NCBI GenBank assembly: GCA_964291475.2
Contig: OZ220083.1
Coordinates: 248,001 to 312,000 of the forward strand
Source: DAOUKH01 sp964291475
GTDB lineage: Bacteria; Chloroflexota; Dehalococcoidia; SHYB01
DNA length: 64,000 nt
Direction: 5' to 3'
The notes beneath the pieces are model-generated. The model ran no database searches, had not been told where the DNA came from, and saw only the letters and a list, made by a program, of their open reading frames with translations. A program made the translations under genes and the position numbers. This document shows positions 1 through 8,630 of this stretch, in pieces; position 1 is the first letter of the stretch, and each line of letters opens with the position of its first letter.

Positions 1-148
1 GGGCGGGGTCGCCCCCGGGCGGCTCGACCTTGACGACGTCGGCCCCCTGGTCGGCAAGCAGCATCCCCAGCAAGGGGCCGGGAATGTACCGTCCGAACTC
101 GACGACCCGCGCGCCGCGAAGGGCGCCGGTGGGGCTGGACAAGGTCAT
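1..148 (-). CDS. CaiB/BaiF CoA-transferase, N-terminal fragment (runs off the window)
   Basis: The first 148 bases encode 49 residues of a class III CoA-transferase on the minus strand; the rest lies outside the window. The protein starts MTLSSPTGALRGARVVEFG and continues GPLLGMLLADQGADVVKVEP, which is the usual CaiB/BaiF opening (G-x-R-V-x-E, then LAD-x-GA-x-V-x-K-V-E-P). The start is an ATG at 148 with a strong ribosome binding site (GGGAGG, 5 bases upstream). Family members move CoA between carboxylic acids or act as racemases. The catalytic residue is not in this part, so substrate and activity cannot be judged. It is one of three CaiB-type genes here, the other two being double-length fusions. 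Confidence 0.85.
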   Translation of the reverse strand, partial: MTLSSPTGALRGARVVEFGRYIPGPLLGMLLADQGADVVKVEPPGGDPA

Positions 149-242
149 GGGGGCCTCCCGCAGTCGCGTGGCGGCAGTCTACCGCCGGGAAGAGGGAGCC
201 TTCAACCGAGGTCTTTGGCCGGTGCAGCGGGCGTCCGCCCGG

Positions 243-3200
243 CTAGGGGACGACCTCGAACTGCACCTCGGCCACCTTCTGCCCCTCGCTGTAGACGTAG
301 ACGACATACCGGCCCGGGGCCCACTGGTACGTTCTTGCCGCGCCGCGGAAGACCTCGATGTTGCCGGAAGTCTGGCCCGCGAGCACCGGTATCGTCATTT
401 GGCGCAGCCAGAACGCGAAGCCGTCCTCGAAGTACCCCTCGATCGACAGCCGCAACTCGCGCCGCTCGTCCTCAGGATTGACGATGAAGCGCATTTCAAG
501 CCAGATGTCGTAGATGTGGCGCGTCGAGAAGCCGACCAGCCGCAGCCCTCCGATCGTGGTGATATAGGCGTCGGCAATGCGCCCGGAGAAGCCGGGCAGC
601 TTGGGATCGACGGGGCTCTCGTCGGCCTCAAAGGCGCCGGGCGTTTCCGCTCCCTCATACCAACGCGCCGCGATTTGGTCGATGTCGGCGGCGCGGTCGG
701 GTGCGACGGCGGTGAACACAGCCCTATAGTCCTCGATCTCCACCGGCCCGGCTCTTGCCCTCAGGTAGAGGTCGAGGAATCCACGGCGGAACGTCTCCTC
801 GCCGAGGTTGCGATAGAGGTCCAAGAGCAAGCGCTCGCCGAACGCGTAGTAGCAACCGAACTCTCCCTCCGCCCCCTGGCCCTCCAATTGGGCGATATCG
901 CCGGCGTGGGTACAGGGATGACCGCCGGCGTCCACCGATTGGCCGGTGCGCTCGTGCTCCGAAACCGCCTCCAAGAAGCTCGCGCCGCCCTCGACCACCC
1001 ATGGCTTTCCGTTTCTCCAGTAATAATGACCGACCTCGTGCGCGATGATCGGCGCGGCGTCTCTCGCGACGGCGCTGCCGTCGTCCACGTCGTATCTGGA
1101 GAGCATGCCGATGTGCGTGCCGAAGTGAACGCCTGCGCCGAGGGCTCCGTAGACCTCGTCAAAGTGCAGGGTGACCTGCGAGGTTGGCAGGGGAGCGCCC
1201 ATGAACGCCTCGGAGCTGCGCAGGCTGTGCTCCAAGTAGTCCATCATGACGCCTTCCGCCCCCGGGCGGGTACGAATGATGGACATCGTCACTTCGCCGG
1301 CCAAGGGCAAGTCGATGGTGCGCTCTTCGACGCTCACGCGCCGGGGGTCGAGCAGGATGTCGATGAGGTCGGGGTCAAGGTCACTCGAAGCCGCCACCAC
1401 CGTGACGACCTTTGCCCACTCGTCTGAAACGCCGCCGCTCAAGCTCGGGTGGGCCATCACCCGCTGGAAGTTCTCCGGCTTGAACGACCCCATGTGCCGC
1501 AGCGCTACCACGGCAGCGCCGTCCGCCGGCTCGATCGACTGGAGGAAGGGCATTGCAAGAACTTGCAACGCTGCCGGTTCGTCTCTCCCGGCGAGCCACG
1601 AGAGCTGTTGCGCTATCGCCGTCTCCGACTCGTCGAGGCCGTCCTCCACCCACGGCTTGGCCAGGACGGCACGGAAAAGCTCCGGATGGTTCGCGGCCAA
1701 TCTCCTTAGTACGCTCACGGCTGCGGCATCGGCAGCCCGCGGCGGTTTCGTGGAGAAGCTCTCAAGGACTCGCAGCGCCGATTCCTCATCCTGTTCCGCG
1801 AACCACCCTAGCGCCCCGACGAACTCCGCCTCGTCTTCATCGAGGCCGTCTTCTACCCAGGGCAGTCCCATGACGGCGAGAAGCCCCTCATGACTGCGAC
1901 CTCCCAGAATCTGCAGAGCCACTACGGCATCGCCATCCGCGGGCTCGATTGTTTGCAAGAAGGGCATCTCGAGAACCTGTAAAGCTCCCGCTTCATTCTT
2001 ATTTGCAAGCCATCCGATATTGCGCACGACCACGGTCTCGGCCTCGTCGATGCCATCCTCGCCCCATGACTTCGCCAAGACAGCGCGAAGGGCATCTTGG
2101 CTCCAGGCACCCAAGGCCCAGAGCGCTGCCATACTGTCGACTTCATCGGAATCGACTGTATGAACGAACGCCGCCAACCATAGGGCGACATCCTGGCCGC
2201 CCAGCGCGGTCCAGTTGAGGTACTTCACGATCTCGGTCTCATCCTCGTCGAGGCCGTCCTGGGCCCACGGCCTCTCCATGGTGGCGCGCAGAAGGTCGTG
2301 ATGACGGTAGGCCAAACCAGCCAAGGGTTCCAAGGCGTCGGTATCGGGAGTTTCCAGCTTCTCGGCTATCTGCACCGCGGCAACCGCAGCCCTGTTCGCC
2401 CAACGTCCCAACTCCTCGACGAAGGCGGTCTCCGACTCGTCGAGGCCGTCTTCGACCCATCGCCTCTCAACCACGGCACGGAGCGCTTGCCGGCTATTGC
2501 CACCCAGGCCCCACAGAGTGTCTACCGCGGCGACATCGGCGCCTTCGATGGTCTGCAGGAAAGGCGCGGCGACAATGCGCAAGGCGATGTTTTCGTCCCA
2601 TTGCGCAATCCTTCGGAGGCGCTCCGTCACCTGAGCTTCGGACTCGTCGAGGCCGTCGCCTACCCACGGTTTCTCCAACAGGACGCCGAGGACTTCCGGA
2701 GCAGCCGCCAAGCCTCCCAAGGCGACTACCGCTTCGAAGTCAAGGGGATTGGGAGTCTCTAGGAAGCGCAGGCCCAGAATCCCTATCGCAGCTCCTTCGC
2801 CGATCTCTGCAAGCGCCTCTACGATTGCAACCTCGAACTCCTGCAGGCCGTCCTCGACCCACGGCTTCTCCAAGAGCGCCGTCGCCAGAGCTCCGGGGCC
2901 GAGTCCTTGAAGCACATTGATGACGGCAATCTCAGACTGGTCGAGGCCGTCCTCGACCCAGGGCTCGGCTAGCACTGCGCTGTAGAGCCACCGCCGGTTC
3001 ACCGGTTTGCCCAAGTCGTCTAGCGCCTGGAGCGTGTCGGTAGCAACCTCTTCCAGATTGCCCAAGAACGGCATCCGGACGAGCCTGCCCGCCTCAGCCT
3101 CGCCGTAGCTGACGAAGTCCAGGAGCCACATCAGGACCAACACTTCTCCCTCATCCACGCCATCCGAGAGCCAGGCCCTGCTTACGAGGACCGGGTCCGC

Positions 3201-3727
3201 GTCTGTCCCGTACAGGGCTTCGAGGTCCACTAGTGTCTGCAGTGCCTGTCGTTCAATTCCTTCGACGCCGTCGGCGACCCAGGTTAAGGACGTAATCGCC
3301 GACGCCAACGCGGGCCTGTCTTCTTCCAGCCTGTCCAACGCGCTTTGCTCATCGGCTTCCGCGGTCGGCGTGGCCGTGGGCGCCGCGGTCGGCGTGGCCG
3401 TGGGCGCCGCGGTCGGTGTGGCCGTCGGTGCCGGGTCGGCGTGGCCGTCGGTGCCGGGGTCGGCGTAGCCGTCGGTGCCGGGGTCGGCGTAGCCGTCGGT
3501 GCCGGGGTCGGTGTGGCCGTCGGAGCCGGGGTCGGCGTAGCCGTCGGAGCCGCGGTCGGCGTGGCCGTTGGCGCCGGAGTCGGCGTGGCCGTCGGCGCCG
3601 CAGTGGGAGTGGGCGTCGCCGTAGGCGGCGCATCGCCGAACGTGCAGGCCGCCATTCCGCCCACCGCGAGCGCGACAAGAAGCAGCGCCAGCAACAGCGG
3701 CCGGTTCGAAAGCGGTCCGTTCAGCAT
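243..3727 (-). CDS. Lipoprotein with PTATPT linker, WVEDGLD helical repeats and gluzincin-type metallopeptidase domain; frameshifted in the linker
   Basis: Start is the ATG at 3727, giving a lipoprotein signal (hydrophobic LLLALLLVALAVGG, lipobox M-A-A-C with Cys28). A Pro/Thr linker (PTATPTPA/PTATPTAA units) follows, then a helical array of about ten units carrying the signature PWVEDGLDESE plus a recurrent MPFLQTIEPADG segment. Next comes a metallopeptidase domain with HEVGH near residue 892 and VVEGGASFLE about 20 residues later (HExxH plus downstream Glu, gluzincin arrangement). The last ~140 residues look like a beta-rich C-terminal domain. It is probably an exported, membrane-anchored zinc protease or binding protein. 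The reading frame breaks in the linker because one 24-bp unit is 23 bp long (3411-3434); restoring one C gives a continuous protein of about 1161 aa. I do not recognise a named family for the whole architecture. Confidence 0.8.
3360..3640 (-). repeat. 24-bp tandem repeat coding for the PTATPT linker
   Basis: About eleven tandem 24-bp units, each coding for eight residues (PTATPTPA or PTATPTAA) of the lipoprotein linker. The recurring GGTCGG core falls at 3363, 3387, 3411, 3434 and 3458, so every interval is 24 except 3411-3434, which is 23. The short unit has three G instead of four at 3433-3435. That single missing base causes the frameshift in the overlapping gene. Arrays of this kind can change copy number by slippage; the 1-base change may equally be a sequencing error. 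Confidence 0.85.
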
Positions 3728-3834
3728 GCCCCACCCCTCAACATCCGCGGCGCGCTGCTTACAACGCCCATCGGTCTACCAACCCGCTGAACCCTACACA
3801 ACCCTACACCGTAGGGGAAAAGAGGCGAAGCCGA

Positions 3835-4647
3835 CTACGGACGGGGCGGGCCCTCGCCCTTCAGCAGACCCTTGAACACGGGGGCGCGCTTCTCACGGAA
3901 GGCGCGCATCCCCTCCTCGATGTCGCGCTTGGCCACCTTGTGGTTCATGGCTGCGGCGAAGGCGTGCAGCGGCATCGAGTCCGCGTAGCTCTGCCGCACC
4001 TCGGCCATGACCACGTTCTTGGTCAGCCGCACCGCGACGGGTGGCCGCATGGCGATCTTCTTCGCCAAGGCGTACACGTCGTCCATGAGCCGGTCATGCG
4101 GGACGACGCGGCTGACCAGGCCAATCCGTTCGCACTCCTCGGCGTCGAGGATGTCGGCGGTGTAGAGCCATTCGAGGGCCCTGGAGAGGCCGACGGCGCG
4201 GGGAAGCAGTTCCCCGACGGTGTCCACGACGGGCATGCCGACTTTCGCATTGATGGGCGACATGCGGGCACGGTCGGAGGCAATGCGGATGTCGCATTGC
4301 AGCGCCATGACGAAGCCCCCTCCCAGCGCGGCCCCATTGATCGCACCGATCGTCGGCTTGTCGCAGTCGAGGATCTTATTGACGTCGCCGTACTGCGCCT
4401 TGACCTCCAGGCGGCGCATCCGCTCGTTCGCCAGAGAGTTCGTCTTCAGGTCGAGGCCGGCGCAGAAAGCGCGGCCGGCCCCGGTGAAGACGACGACCCG
4501 CACGTCGTCGTCCGCATTGATCTCCTCGCAGAGGGCGGCAGTGGACCGGACCATCTCCCACGACAGGGCGTTGAGCCGCTCGGGGCGGTTGAAGGTAACG
4601 GTCGCGACGTGGCCGTCCTTCTCGTAGAGCAGGTCCTTGTCTTCCAC
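3835..4647 (-). CDS. Enoyl-CoA hydratase/isomerase family protein
   Basis: A crotonase-fold enzyme of 270 aa that would hydrate or isomerise an enoyl-CoA in fatty or aromatic acid breakdown. Visible family marks are FNRPERLNALSWEM near the N-terminus, the oxyanion-hole segments AGRAFCAGLDL and GAALGGGFVMAL, and the ending GMRAFREKRAPVFKG. I place the start at GTG 4647 because a GGAGGA site lies 3 bases upstream. GTG codons at 4659 and 4665 are also possible and would add 4-6 residues. It is a likely partner of the MaoC hydratase and 3-hydroxyacyl-CoA dehydrogenase upstream on the same strand, although a small gene pair lies between them. The exact substrate is unknown. Confidence 0.85.
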   Translation of the reverse strand: MEDKDLLYEKDGHVATVTFNRPERLNALSWEMVRSTAALCEEINADDDVRVVVFTGAGRAFCAGLDLKTNSLANERMRRLEVKAQYGDVNKILDCDKPTIGAINGAALGGGFVMALQCDIRIASDRARMSPINAKVGMPVVDTVGELLPRAVGLSRALEWLYTADILDAEECERIGLVSRVVPHDRLMDDVYALAKKIAMRPPVAVRLTKNVVMAEVRQSYADSMPLHAFAAAMNHKVAKRDIEEGMRAFREKRAPVFKGLLKGEGPPRP

Positions 4648-4715
4648 GAATCCTCCCACGCGCACAGCAGTCCCTGGAGCAAGCCGCCCCGCCCTATGGG
4701 TTGGTAGAGCGGAGG

Positions 4716-4931
4716 TCAGGCAAGCCGCGCCGAGTGCACCGGCAATGCAACCATCTCCAGCGTCGAGAGGTCGAGGCGCTCGGAGGCATGATCGATGTCG
4801 AAACCAACCAACCCCCCGGCAGCGTCGAGGTCCACGTTGACGCCGCTGGAAACCTCGCGCGTTTCAGCGCTTGTTTCGTCCTTGAGTTCGATATACAGGC
4901 TGTCTGTCTCGGGGTAGTAGTGGAGCTTCAT
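4716..4931 (-). CDS. DUF2283 family small protein (possible antitoxin-like partner)
   Basis: A 71-aa protein beginning MKLHYYPETDSLYIELKD, the hallmark of DUF2283: a small beta-rich protein with Y-x-x-x-x-D-x-L-Y-I. Its ATG overlaps the last codon of the upstream gene by 4 bases (4928-4931), so the two are almost certainly translated together. DUF2283 genes are commonly found right after DUF4258-type genes, and such pairs are suspected toxin-antitoxin-like modules. That function is inference; nothing in the protein shows a catalytic role. Confidence 0.75.
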   Translation of the reverse strand: MKLHYYPETDSLYIELKDETSAETREVSSGVNVDLDAAGGLVGFDIDHASERLDLSTLEMVALPVHSARLA

Positions 4932-5179
4932 GCGTCACCCTTTCGAAAGCCGCGGTCAAAGAAGGCATTGTGGACGGTCTCTCCGTCTTCAAGCGTGACG
5001 ACGCGCAGGATGCGCGGGCCGGTCTCCCCCGAGCGAGTAACTTCTCCCCAAAAGCGAATACGGCCACTCGGCTGTGTTTCCCGCCGCAATGGATCAGCAA
5101 TCACCTTCATGCACCACGCCGGATCAATGTCGGGACGCTTGCGCCGCACCTGTTCGTCGAAGTAGCGTGTCGTCTTCAC
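4928..5179 (-). CDS. Small DUF4258-like protein, partner of DUF2283
   Basis: An 83-aa protein starting at GTG 5179 (reads MKTTRYFDEQVRRKRPDI). The central stretch RIRFWGEVTRSGE and the ending VTLEDGETVHNAFFDRGF look like the small basic proteins usually encoded before DUF2283. It holds several conserved-looking Arg, His and Trp residues that would suit an RNase-type fold, but I cannot prove a catalytic site. It overlaps the DUF2283 gene by ATGA. The pair interrupts a run of fatty-acid genes and looks like a small insertion. Confidence 0.6.
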   Translation of the reverse strand: MKTTRYFDEQVRRKRPDIDPAWCMKVIADPLRRETQPSGRIRFWGEVTRSGETGPRILRVVTLEDGETVHNAFFDRGFRKGDA

Positions 5180-5206
5180 GCTTCTATTCTACGGCGCGGA
5201 CGTCTC

Positions 5207-5635
5207 CTACCCCCGCGGGTAGGGGTCGACCATGATGGTGGCCTCGCCGGTGAGGACTTCGGCGCCGTCCTGGTTCACGCACTTCGCGTCGAGGGTGACG
5301 ATGGGCTTGTCGTCGCGGACGCGGGTGACGACACACTCCGCGGTGACGGTGTCGCCGGGGAAGACGGGCGCCACGAACCGGATGTTCATGCCCAAGAAGA
5401 TGACGGTGACGTCGGGGCCCGCCATCTCGACGCCGAGGATGGCGGAGATCAGGCCCGTTGAGATGACGCCGTGGGCGACCTGCTTCCCGAAGCGGGTCTT
5501 CGCGCCGTAGCTGGGGTCGAGGTGCAGCGGTTGGGTGTCGCCGGTGAGGTGGGCGAACGTCGTCACCGTCTCCTGGGTGATCGTCTTGGTGATGGTGCCC
5601 TTGGCGCCGACCTGAAATCTATCCATCGGGTTCAT
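5207..5635 (-). CDS. MaoC-family (R)-specific enoyl-CoA hydratase
   Basis: A 142-aa single hot-dog-fold hydratase. The MaoC motif is clear: FAHLTGDTQPLHLDPSYG supplies the catalytic Asp and His, followed by VAHGVISTGLISAILG. The start is ATG 5635, which has a GAAAGGAG site; the open frame extends further upstream but lacks such a site and the extension is not MaoC-like. Proteins of this type hydrate trans-2-enoyl-CoA to the (R)-3-hydroxy form. It follows the 3-hydroxyacyl-CoA dehydrogenase gene by 85 bases on the same strand, so the two probably share a transcript. Confidence 0.87.
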   Translation of the reverse strand: MNPMDRFQVGAKGTITKTITQETVTTFAHLTGDTQPLHLDPSYGAKTRFGKQVAHGVISTGLISAILGVEMAGPDVTVIFLGMNIRFVAPVFPGDTVTAECVVTRVRDDKPIVTLDAKCVNQDGAEVLTGEATIMVDPYPRG

Positions 5636-5720
5636 GCTTACGCTCCTTTCGCGTTGTCGAACGTTATGTCGTGTGGAGAGGGAACAGGACGGAACGGCGG
5701 GGCCCATCGGACGCCGCGCC

Positions 5721-6575
5721 CTAGCCGCCGTAGTCGTAGAAGCCTCGTCCCGTCTTCTGTCCCAGCAGGCCCGACTGCACCATCTGGCGGAGCAGGGGCG
5801 CGGGCCGGTACTTCGAGTCGGCCAAGTCGCGGTGCAGGACTTCGATCACGGCGAGGCAGATGTCGAGCCCGATAAGGTCGGCGAGCTCGAGCGGCCCCAT
5901 GGGGTGGTTCGTCCCCAGTTTCATCACGGTATCGATGTCTTCCTTCGACGCGATGCCCTCGGAATAGAGGAAGACGGCCTCGTTGATCATCGGACCGAGA
6001 AGCCGGTTCGCCACGAAGCCCGGCGAGTCCTTGACGGTGACCTTCGTCTTGCCGACGCGCTCGGTGAACTCGACGGCCCGGGCGATCGTCTCGTCGGAGG
6101 TAAGCAGGGCGCGCACGACCTCGACGAGCTTCATCACCGGAGCCGGGTTGAAGAAGTGGATGCCGCAGAAGTTCCAGGGCCGTTCGAGAACGCCCGCCAT
6201 GCCGGTGATGGGGATGGTCGAGGTGTTCGACGCGATCACGGTGTTCTCGGAGAGGTGCTTCTCGACGGCGCCGAGGACTTCGGCCTTGACGCCGGCATCC
6301 TCGTAGACCGCCTCGATGACCATCTCACACGAGCCGAAGGCGTCATAGGAGTCGACCGGCGTGATCCGCTCGCAGATATCCTCGACTGTCGCCTCGTCCA
6401 TGCGCCCGTCCTTCACGCGGCGCATGAGCCGCTTGCGGGCGTCAACGACGGCCTGCTCGGCCTGGCCCGGCCGCTCGTCGGTCAGCACGGCAGGAAGCCC
6501 CGCCTGGGCGATCACTTGGGCGATGCCGCCGCCCATCTGGCCCGCGCCAATCACTCCGATAGGACCCTCGATCAT
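5721..6575 (-). CDS. 3-hydroxyacyl-CoA (3-hydroxybutyryl-CoA) dehydrogenase
   Basis: A 284-aa NAD-dependent 3-hydroxyacyl-CoA dehydrogenase, the usual length of the short FadB2/Hbd type. The Rossmann motif is GVIGAGQMGGGIAQV at residues 6-20. SNTSTIPIT and HFFNPAPVMKLVE carry the substrate-binding Ser/Asn and the catalytic His. The C-terminal helical domain includes DSPGFVANRLL and GTNHPMGPLELADLIGLD. The start is ATG 6575; the longer open frame upstream is low-complexity and overlaps the divergent FAD gene. It heads a probable operon with the MaoC gene and is divergent from the FAD dehydrogenase across about 97 bases. Confidence 0.92.
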   Translation of the reverse strand: MIEGPIGVIGAGQMGGGIAQVIAQAGLPAVLTDERPGQAEQAVVDARKRLMRRVKDGRMDEATVEDICERITPVDSYDAFGSCEMVIEAVYEDAGVKAEVLGAVEKHLSENTVIASNTSTIPITGMAGVLERPWNFCGIHFFNPAPVMKLVEVVRALLTSDETIARAVEFTERVGKTKVTVKDSPGFVANRLLGPMINEAVFLYSEGIASKEDIDTVMKLGTNHPMGPLELADLIGLDICLAVIEVLHRDLADSKYRPAPLLRQMVQSGLLGQKTGRGFYDYGG

Positions 6576-6672
6576 CAGTGCCTCCCGCCCGCGAACGCGA
6601 GCGCCCCAGATGATACGGTGCCGCGCCTCGAAGCGCCACCGGCGACGTCGCCGCTTGGCGTATGATGTGCGC

Positions 6673-8193
6673 ATGACGACCCGCGCTCCCGTCCTCGCCG
6701 CCGACGTCGTCGTCGTGGGCGGCGGCAACGCCGGCCTCGCCGCCGCCCTGGCGGCTCGGGAGGCAGGCGCGTCCGTGCTCATTCTCGAAAAGGCGCCGCA
6801 ACACCTGCGAGGCGGCAACACCTACTTCACCGGCGGGCTCTTCCGCTTTGCCTACGACGGCTGGGACGAGATCGCGCAGCTCATCCCCGACACATCTGAG
6901 CAGGAGTGGGCCACCGTCGACGTCGGCTCGTATCCCGTCGCCGCCTTCTACGACGACGTGATGCGGGTGACCGAAGGGCTGGCCGACTCCGAGCTCACCG
7001 ACCTCCTCGTCTCGCAGTCGTTCCCCACCATGAAATGGATGAAGGACCTCGGCGCCCACTGGGTCTTGGCCTACGGACGGCAGGCCTTTCGCGAGAACGG
7101 GGTGATGAAGTTCTGGGGCGGCCTCACCGTCGAGGCCGTCGGCGGCGGCAAGGGCCTCTCCGACCGCCTCTTCGAGCTGGCGGAGCGCGCCGGCGTCGAG
7201 GTCGTCTACGACGCCAAGGCCGTCGCCCTGGACGTGGCCGGCGACGGCGCTGTCCAGGGAGTCGCGGTGCAGGACGATGACGGGCGCCGGACCATCTCGG
7301 CCCGCGCGGTGGTGCTGGCGAGCGGGGGCTTCGAGGCGAACCCCGAGATGCGCACGCGCTATCTCGGCCCCGGCTGGGACCTGGCCAAGGTACGCGGCGT
7401 CCGCTTCAACACCGGCGACGGCATCCGCATGGCGCTCGACGCGGGTGCGCAGCCCTTCGGCCATTGGAGCGGCTGCCACGCGGTGGCCTGGGACCTGAAC
7501 GCCCCGGCCTTCGGCGACCGCAACGTCGCCGACCTGTTCCAGAAGCACTCCTACCCGCTGGGCATCATCGTCAACGTCGATGGAGAGCGGTTCGTCGACG
7601 AAGGGGCCGACTTCCGCAACTACACCTACGCCAAGTACGGCCGCGAGATCCTGAAGCAGCCGCGCCGGGCCGCCTTCCAGATCTTCGACGCCAAGGTGGC
7701 CGACCTGCTGCGCGACGAGTACCGCATCGCCCAGGTCTCCAAGATCGAGTCGGACAGCATCGCGGGCCTCGCGGACGGGCTCGGCGTCGACGTCGAAGGG
7801 CTCGTTCGCACCGTCGAGCGGTTCAACGCTGCGGTGCAGCCGGGGGAGTTCGTCCCCGCCGCCCTCGACGGCAAGCGCACCGAGGGCATCGATCCGCCCA
7901 AGTCGAACTGGGCGCTGCCCTTGGACACACCGCCCTACACCGGCTTCGCGGTCACCTGCGGCATCACCTTCACCTTCGGCGGGCTGCGCATCGACCGGAA
8001 CGCCCAGGTGCTCGACACGGAAGACCGCCCCATGCCCGGGCTCTTCGCCGCCGGCGAGCTCGTGGGCGGTCTCTTCTACAACAACTACCCCGGCGGCTCC
8101 GGGCTCATGGCCGGCGCCGTCTTCGGCAAGATCGCCGGCGAATCGGCGGGTCGGGCGGCCACCTTAACCCTCTCTCCCGCTGGGAGAGACTGA
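6673..8193 (+). CDS. FAD-dependent dehydrogenase, fumarate reductase/tricarballylate dehydrogenase-like (FAD_binding_2)
   Basis: A 506-aa flavoprotein. The dinucleotide motif VVVVGGGNAGLAAALAA sits near the N-terminus. The C-terminal flavin-binding end GLFAAGELVGGLFYNNYPGG matches the TcuA/fumarate reductase flavoprotein subfamily, which oxidises or reduces C-C bonds next to carboxylates. Start ATG 6673; the open frame upstream runs antisense into the divergent dehydrogenase gene and is not flavoprotein-like. The end is odd: the last residues (LTLSPAGRD) and the TGA stop are written by an intergenic palindromic repeat (8172-8188), so the natural C-terminus may have been altered by repeat insertion. 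No iron-sulfur or cytochrome partner is adjacent. Confidence 0.88.
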   Translation: MTTRAPVLAADVVVVGGGNAGLAAALAAREAGASVLILEKAPQHLRGGNTYFTGGLFRFAYDGWDEIAQLIPDTSEQEWATVDVGSYPVAAFYDDVMRVTEGLADSELTDLLVSQSFPTMKWMKDLGAHWVLAYGRQAFRENGVMKFWGGLTVEAVGGGKGLSDRLFELAERAGVEVVYDAKAVALDVAGDGAVQGVAVQDDDGRRTISARAVVLASGGFEANPEMRTRYLGPGWDLAKVRGVRFNTGDGIRMALDAGAQPFGHWSGCHAVAWDLNAPAFGDRNVADLFQKHSYPLGIIVNVDGERFVDEGADFRNYTYAKYGREILKQPRRAAFQIFDAKVADLLRDEYRIAQVSKIESDSIAGLADGLGVDVEGLVRTVERFNAAVQPGEFVPAALDGKRTEGIDPPKSNWALPLDTPPYTGFAVTCGITFTFGGLRIDRNAQVLDTEDRPMPGLFAAGELVGGLFYNNYPGGSGLMAGAVFGKIAGESAGRAATLTLSPAGRD

Positions 8194-8500
8194 GAGGGGG
8201 CACGCGCCGCCAGGCGCGCCGGAGGCGCGGAGTGGGGAGGGAAGACCCTTACGCACCCGCGACGCCCGCACGGATCATCCCTGTAGGGGCAACCCTTGTG
8301 GTTGCCCAGGGGTGGTCTGGGGGGCCGGAGACCTTTTGCGTAACCTCGCCGATGGTTGAGCGGTCCTCCCTCCTCCCTCTGGGAGGGACCACCCCAAAGC
8401 CTCTCTCTCTGGGAGAGACTGAGAGAGGGCACCCGCCGCTAGGCGCGCCGGAGGGGCGAGTGGGGCGTCCCTCTCTCCCGCTGGGTGAGGGCGGAGGGAG
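8165..8500 (+). repeat. Cluster of palindromic intergenic repeats after the FAD gene
   Basis: The 437-base gap from 8194 to 8630 is mostly repeat. The first element has CTCTCCC/GGGAGAG (8172-8178 with 8182-8188), then GACTGAGAGGGGGC, then CGCGCC/GGCGCG (8203-8208 with 8213-8218). A second copy of this composite is at 8400-8450, and a third partial one at 8470-8500. Between them, about 8279-8310, lies the GGGCAACC/GGTTGCCC hairpin in reverse orientation, and 8327-8345 holds the motif GGAGACCTTTTGCGTAACC. The same elements recur elsewhere in the window. No gene is apparent in 8500-8630. Confidence 0.8.
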
Positions 8501-8630
8501 GCGGGGGCCGCGCGACCTCGCCGGAGCCCGCGGCCCCTTCCTCCAACTTCTGTCCCGTGAAACGCCTCCCCGCCCCCGCTGTGCCATCCGCCCCTTCCCC
8601 ATCCCTGCCCTTGCCCCCTACCATGTCCCC

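Noticed and set aside
3284..3727. A separate small gene for the signal peptide and PTATPT stretch
   Set aside because: Its frame turns into Arg/Pro-rich noise exactly at the 23-bp unit, while the following PTATPT units continue in the next frame; it is the N-terminus of the large lipoprotein.
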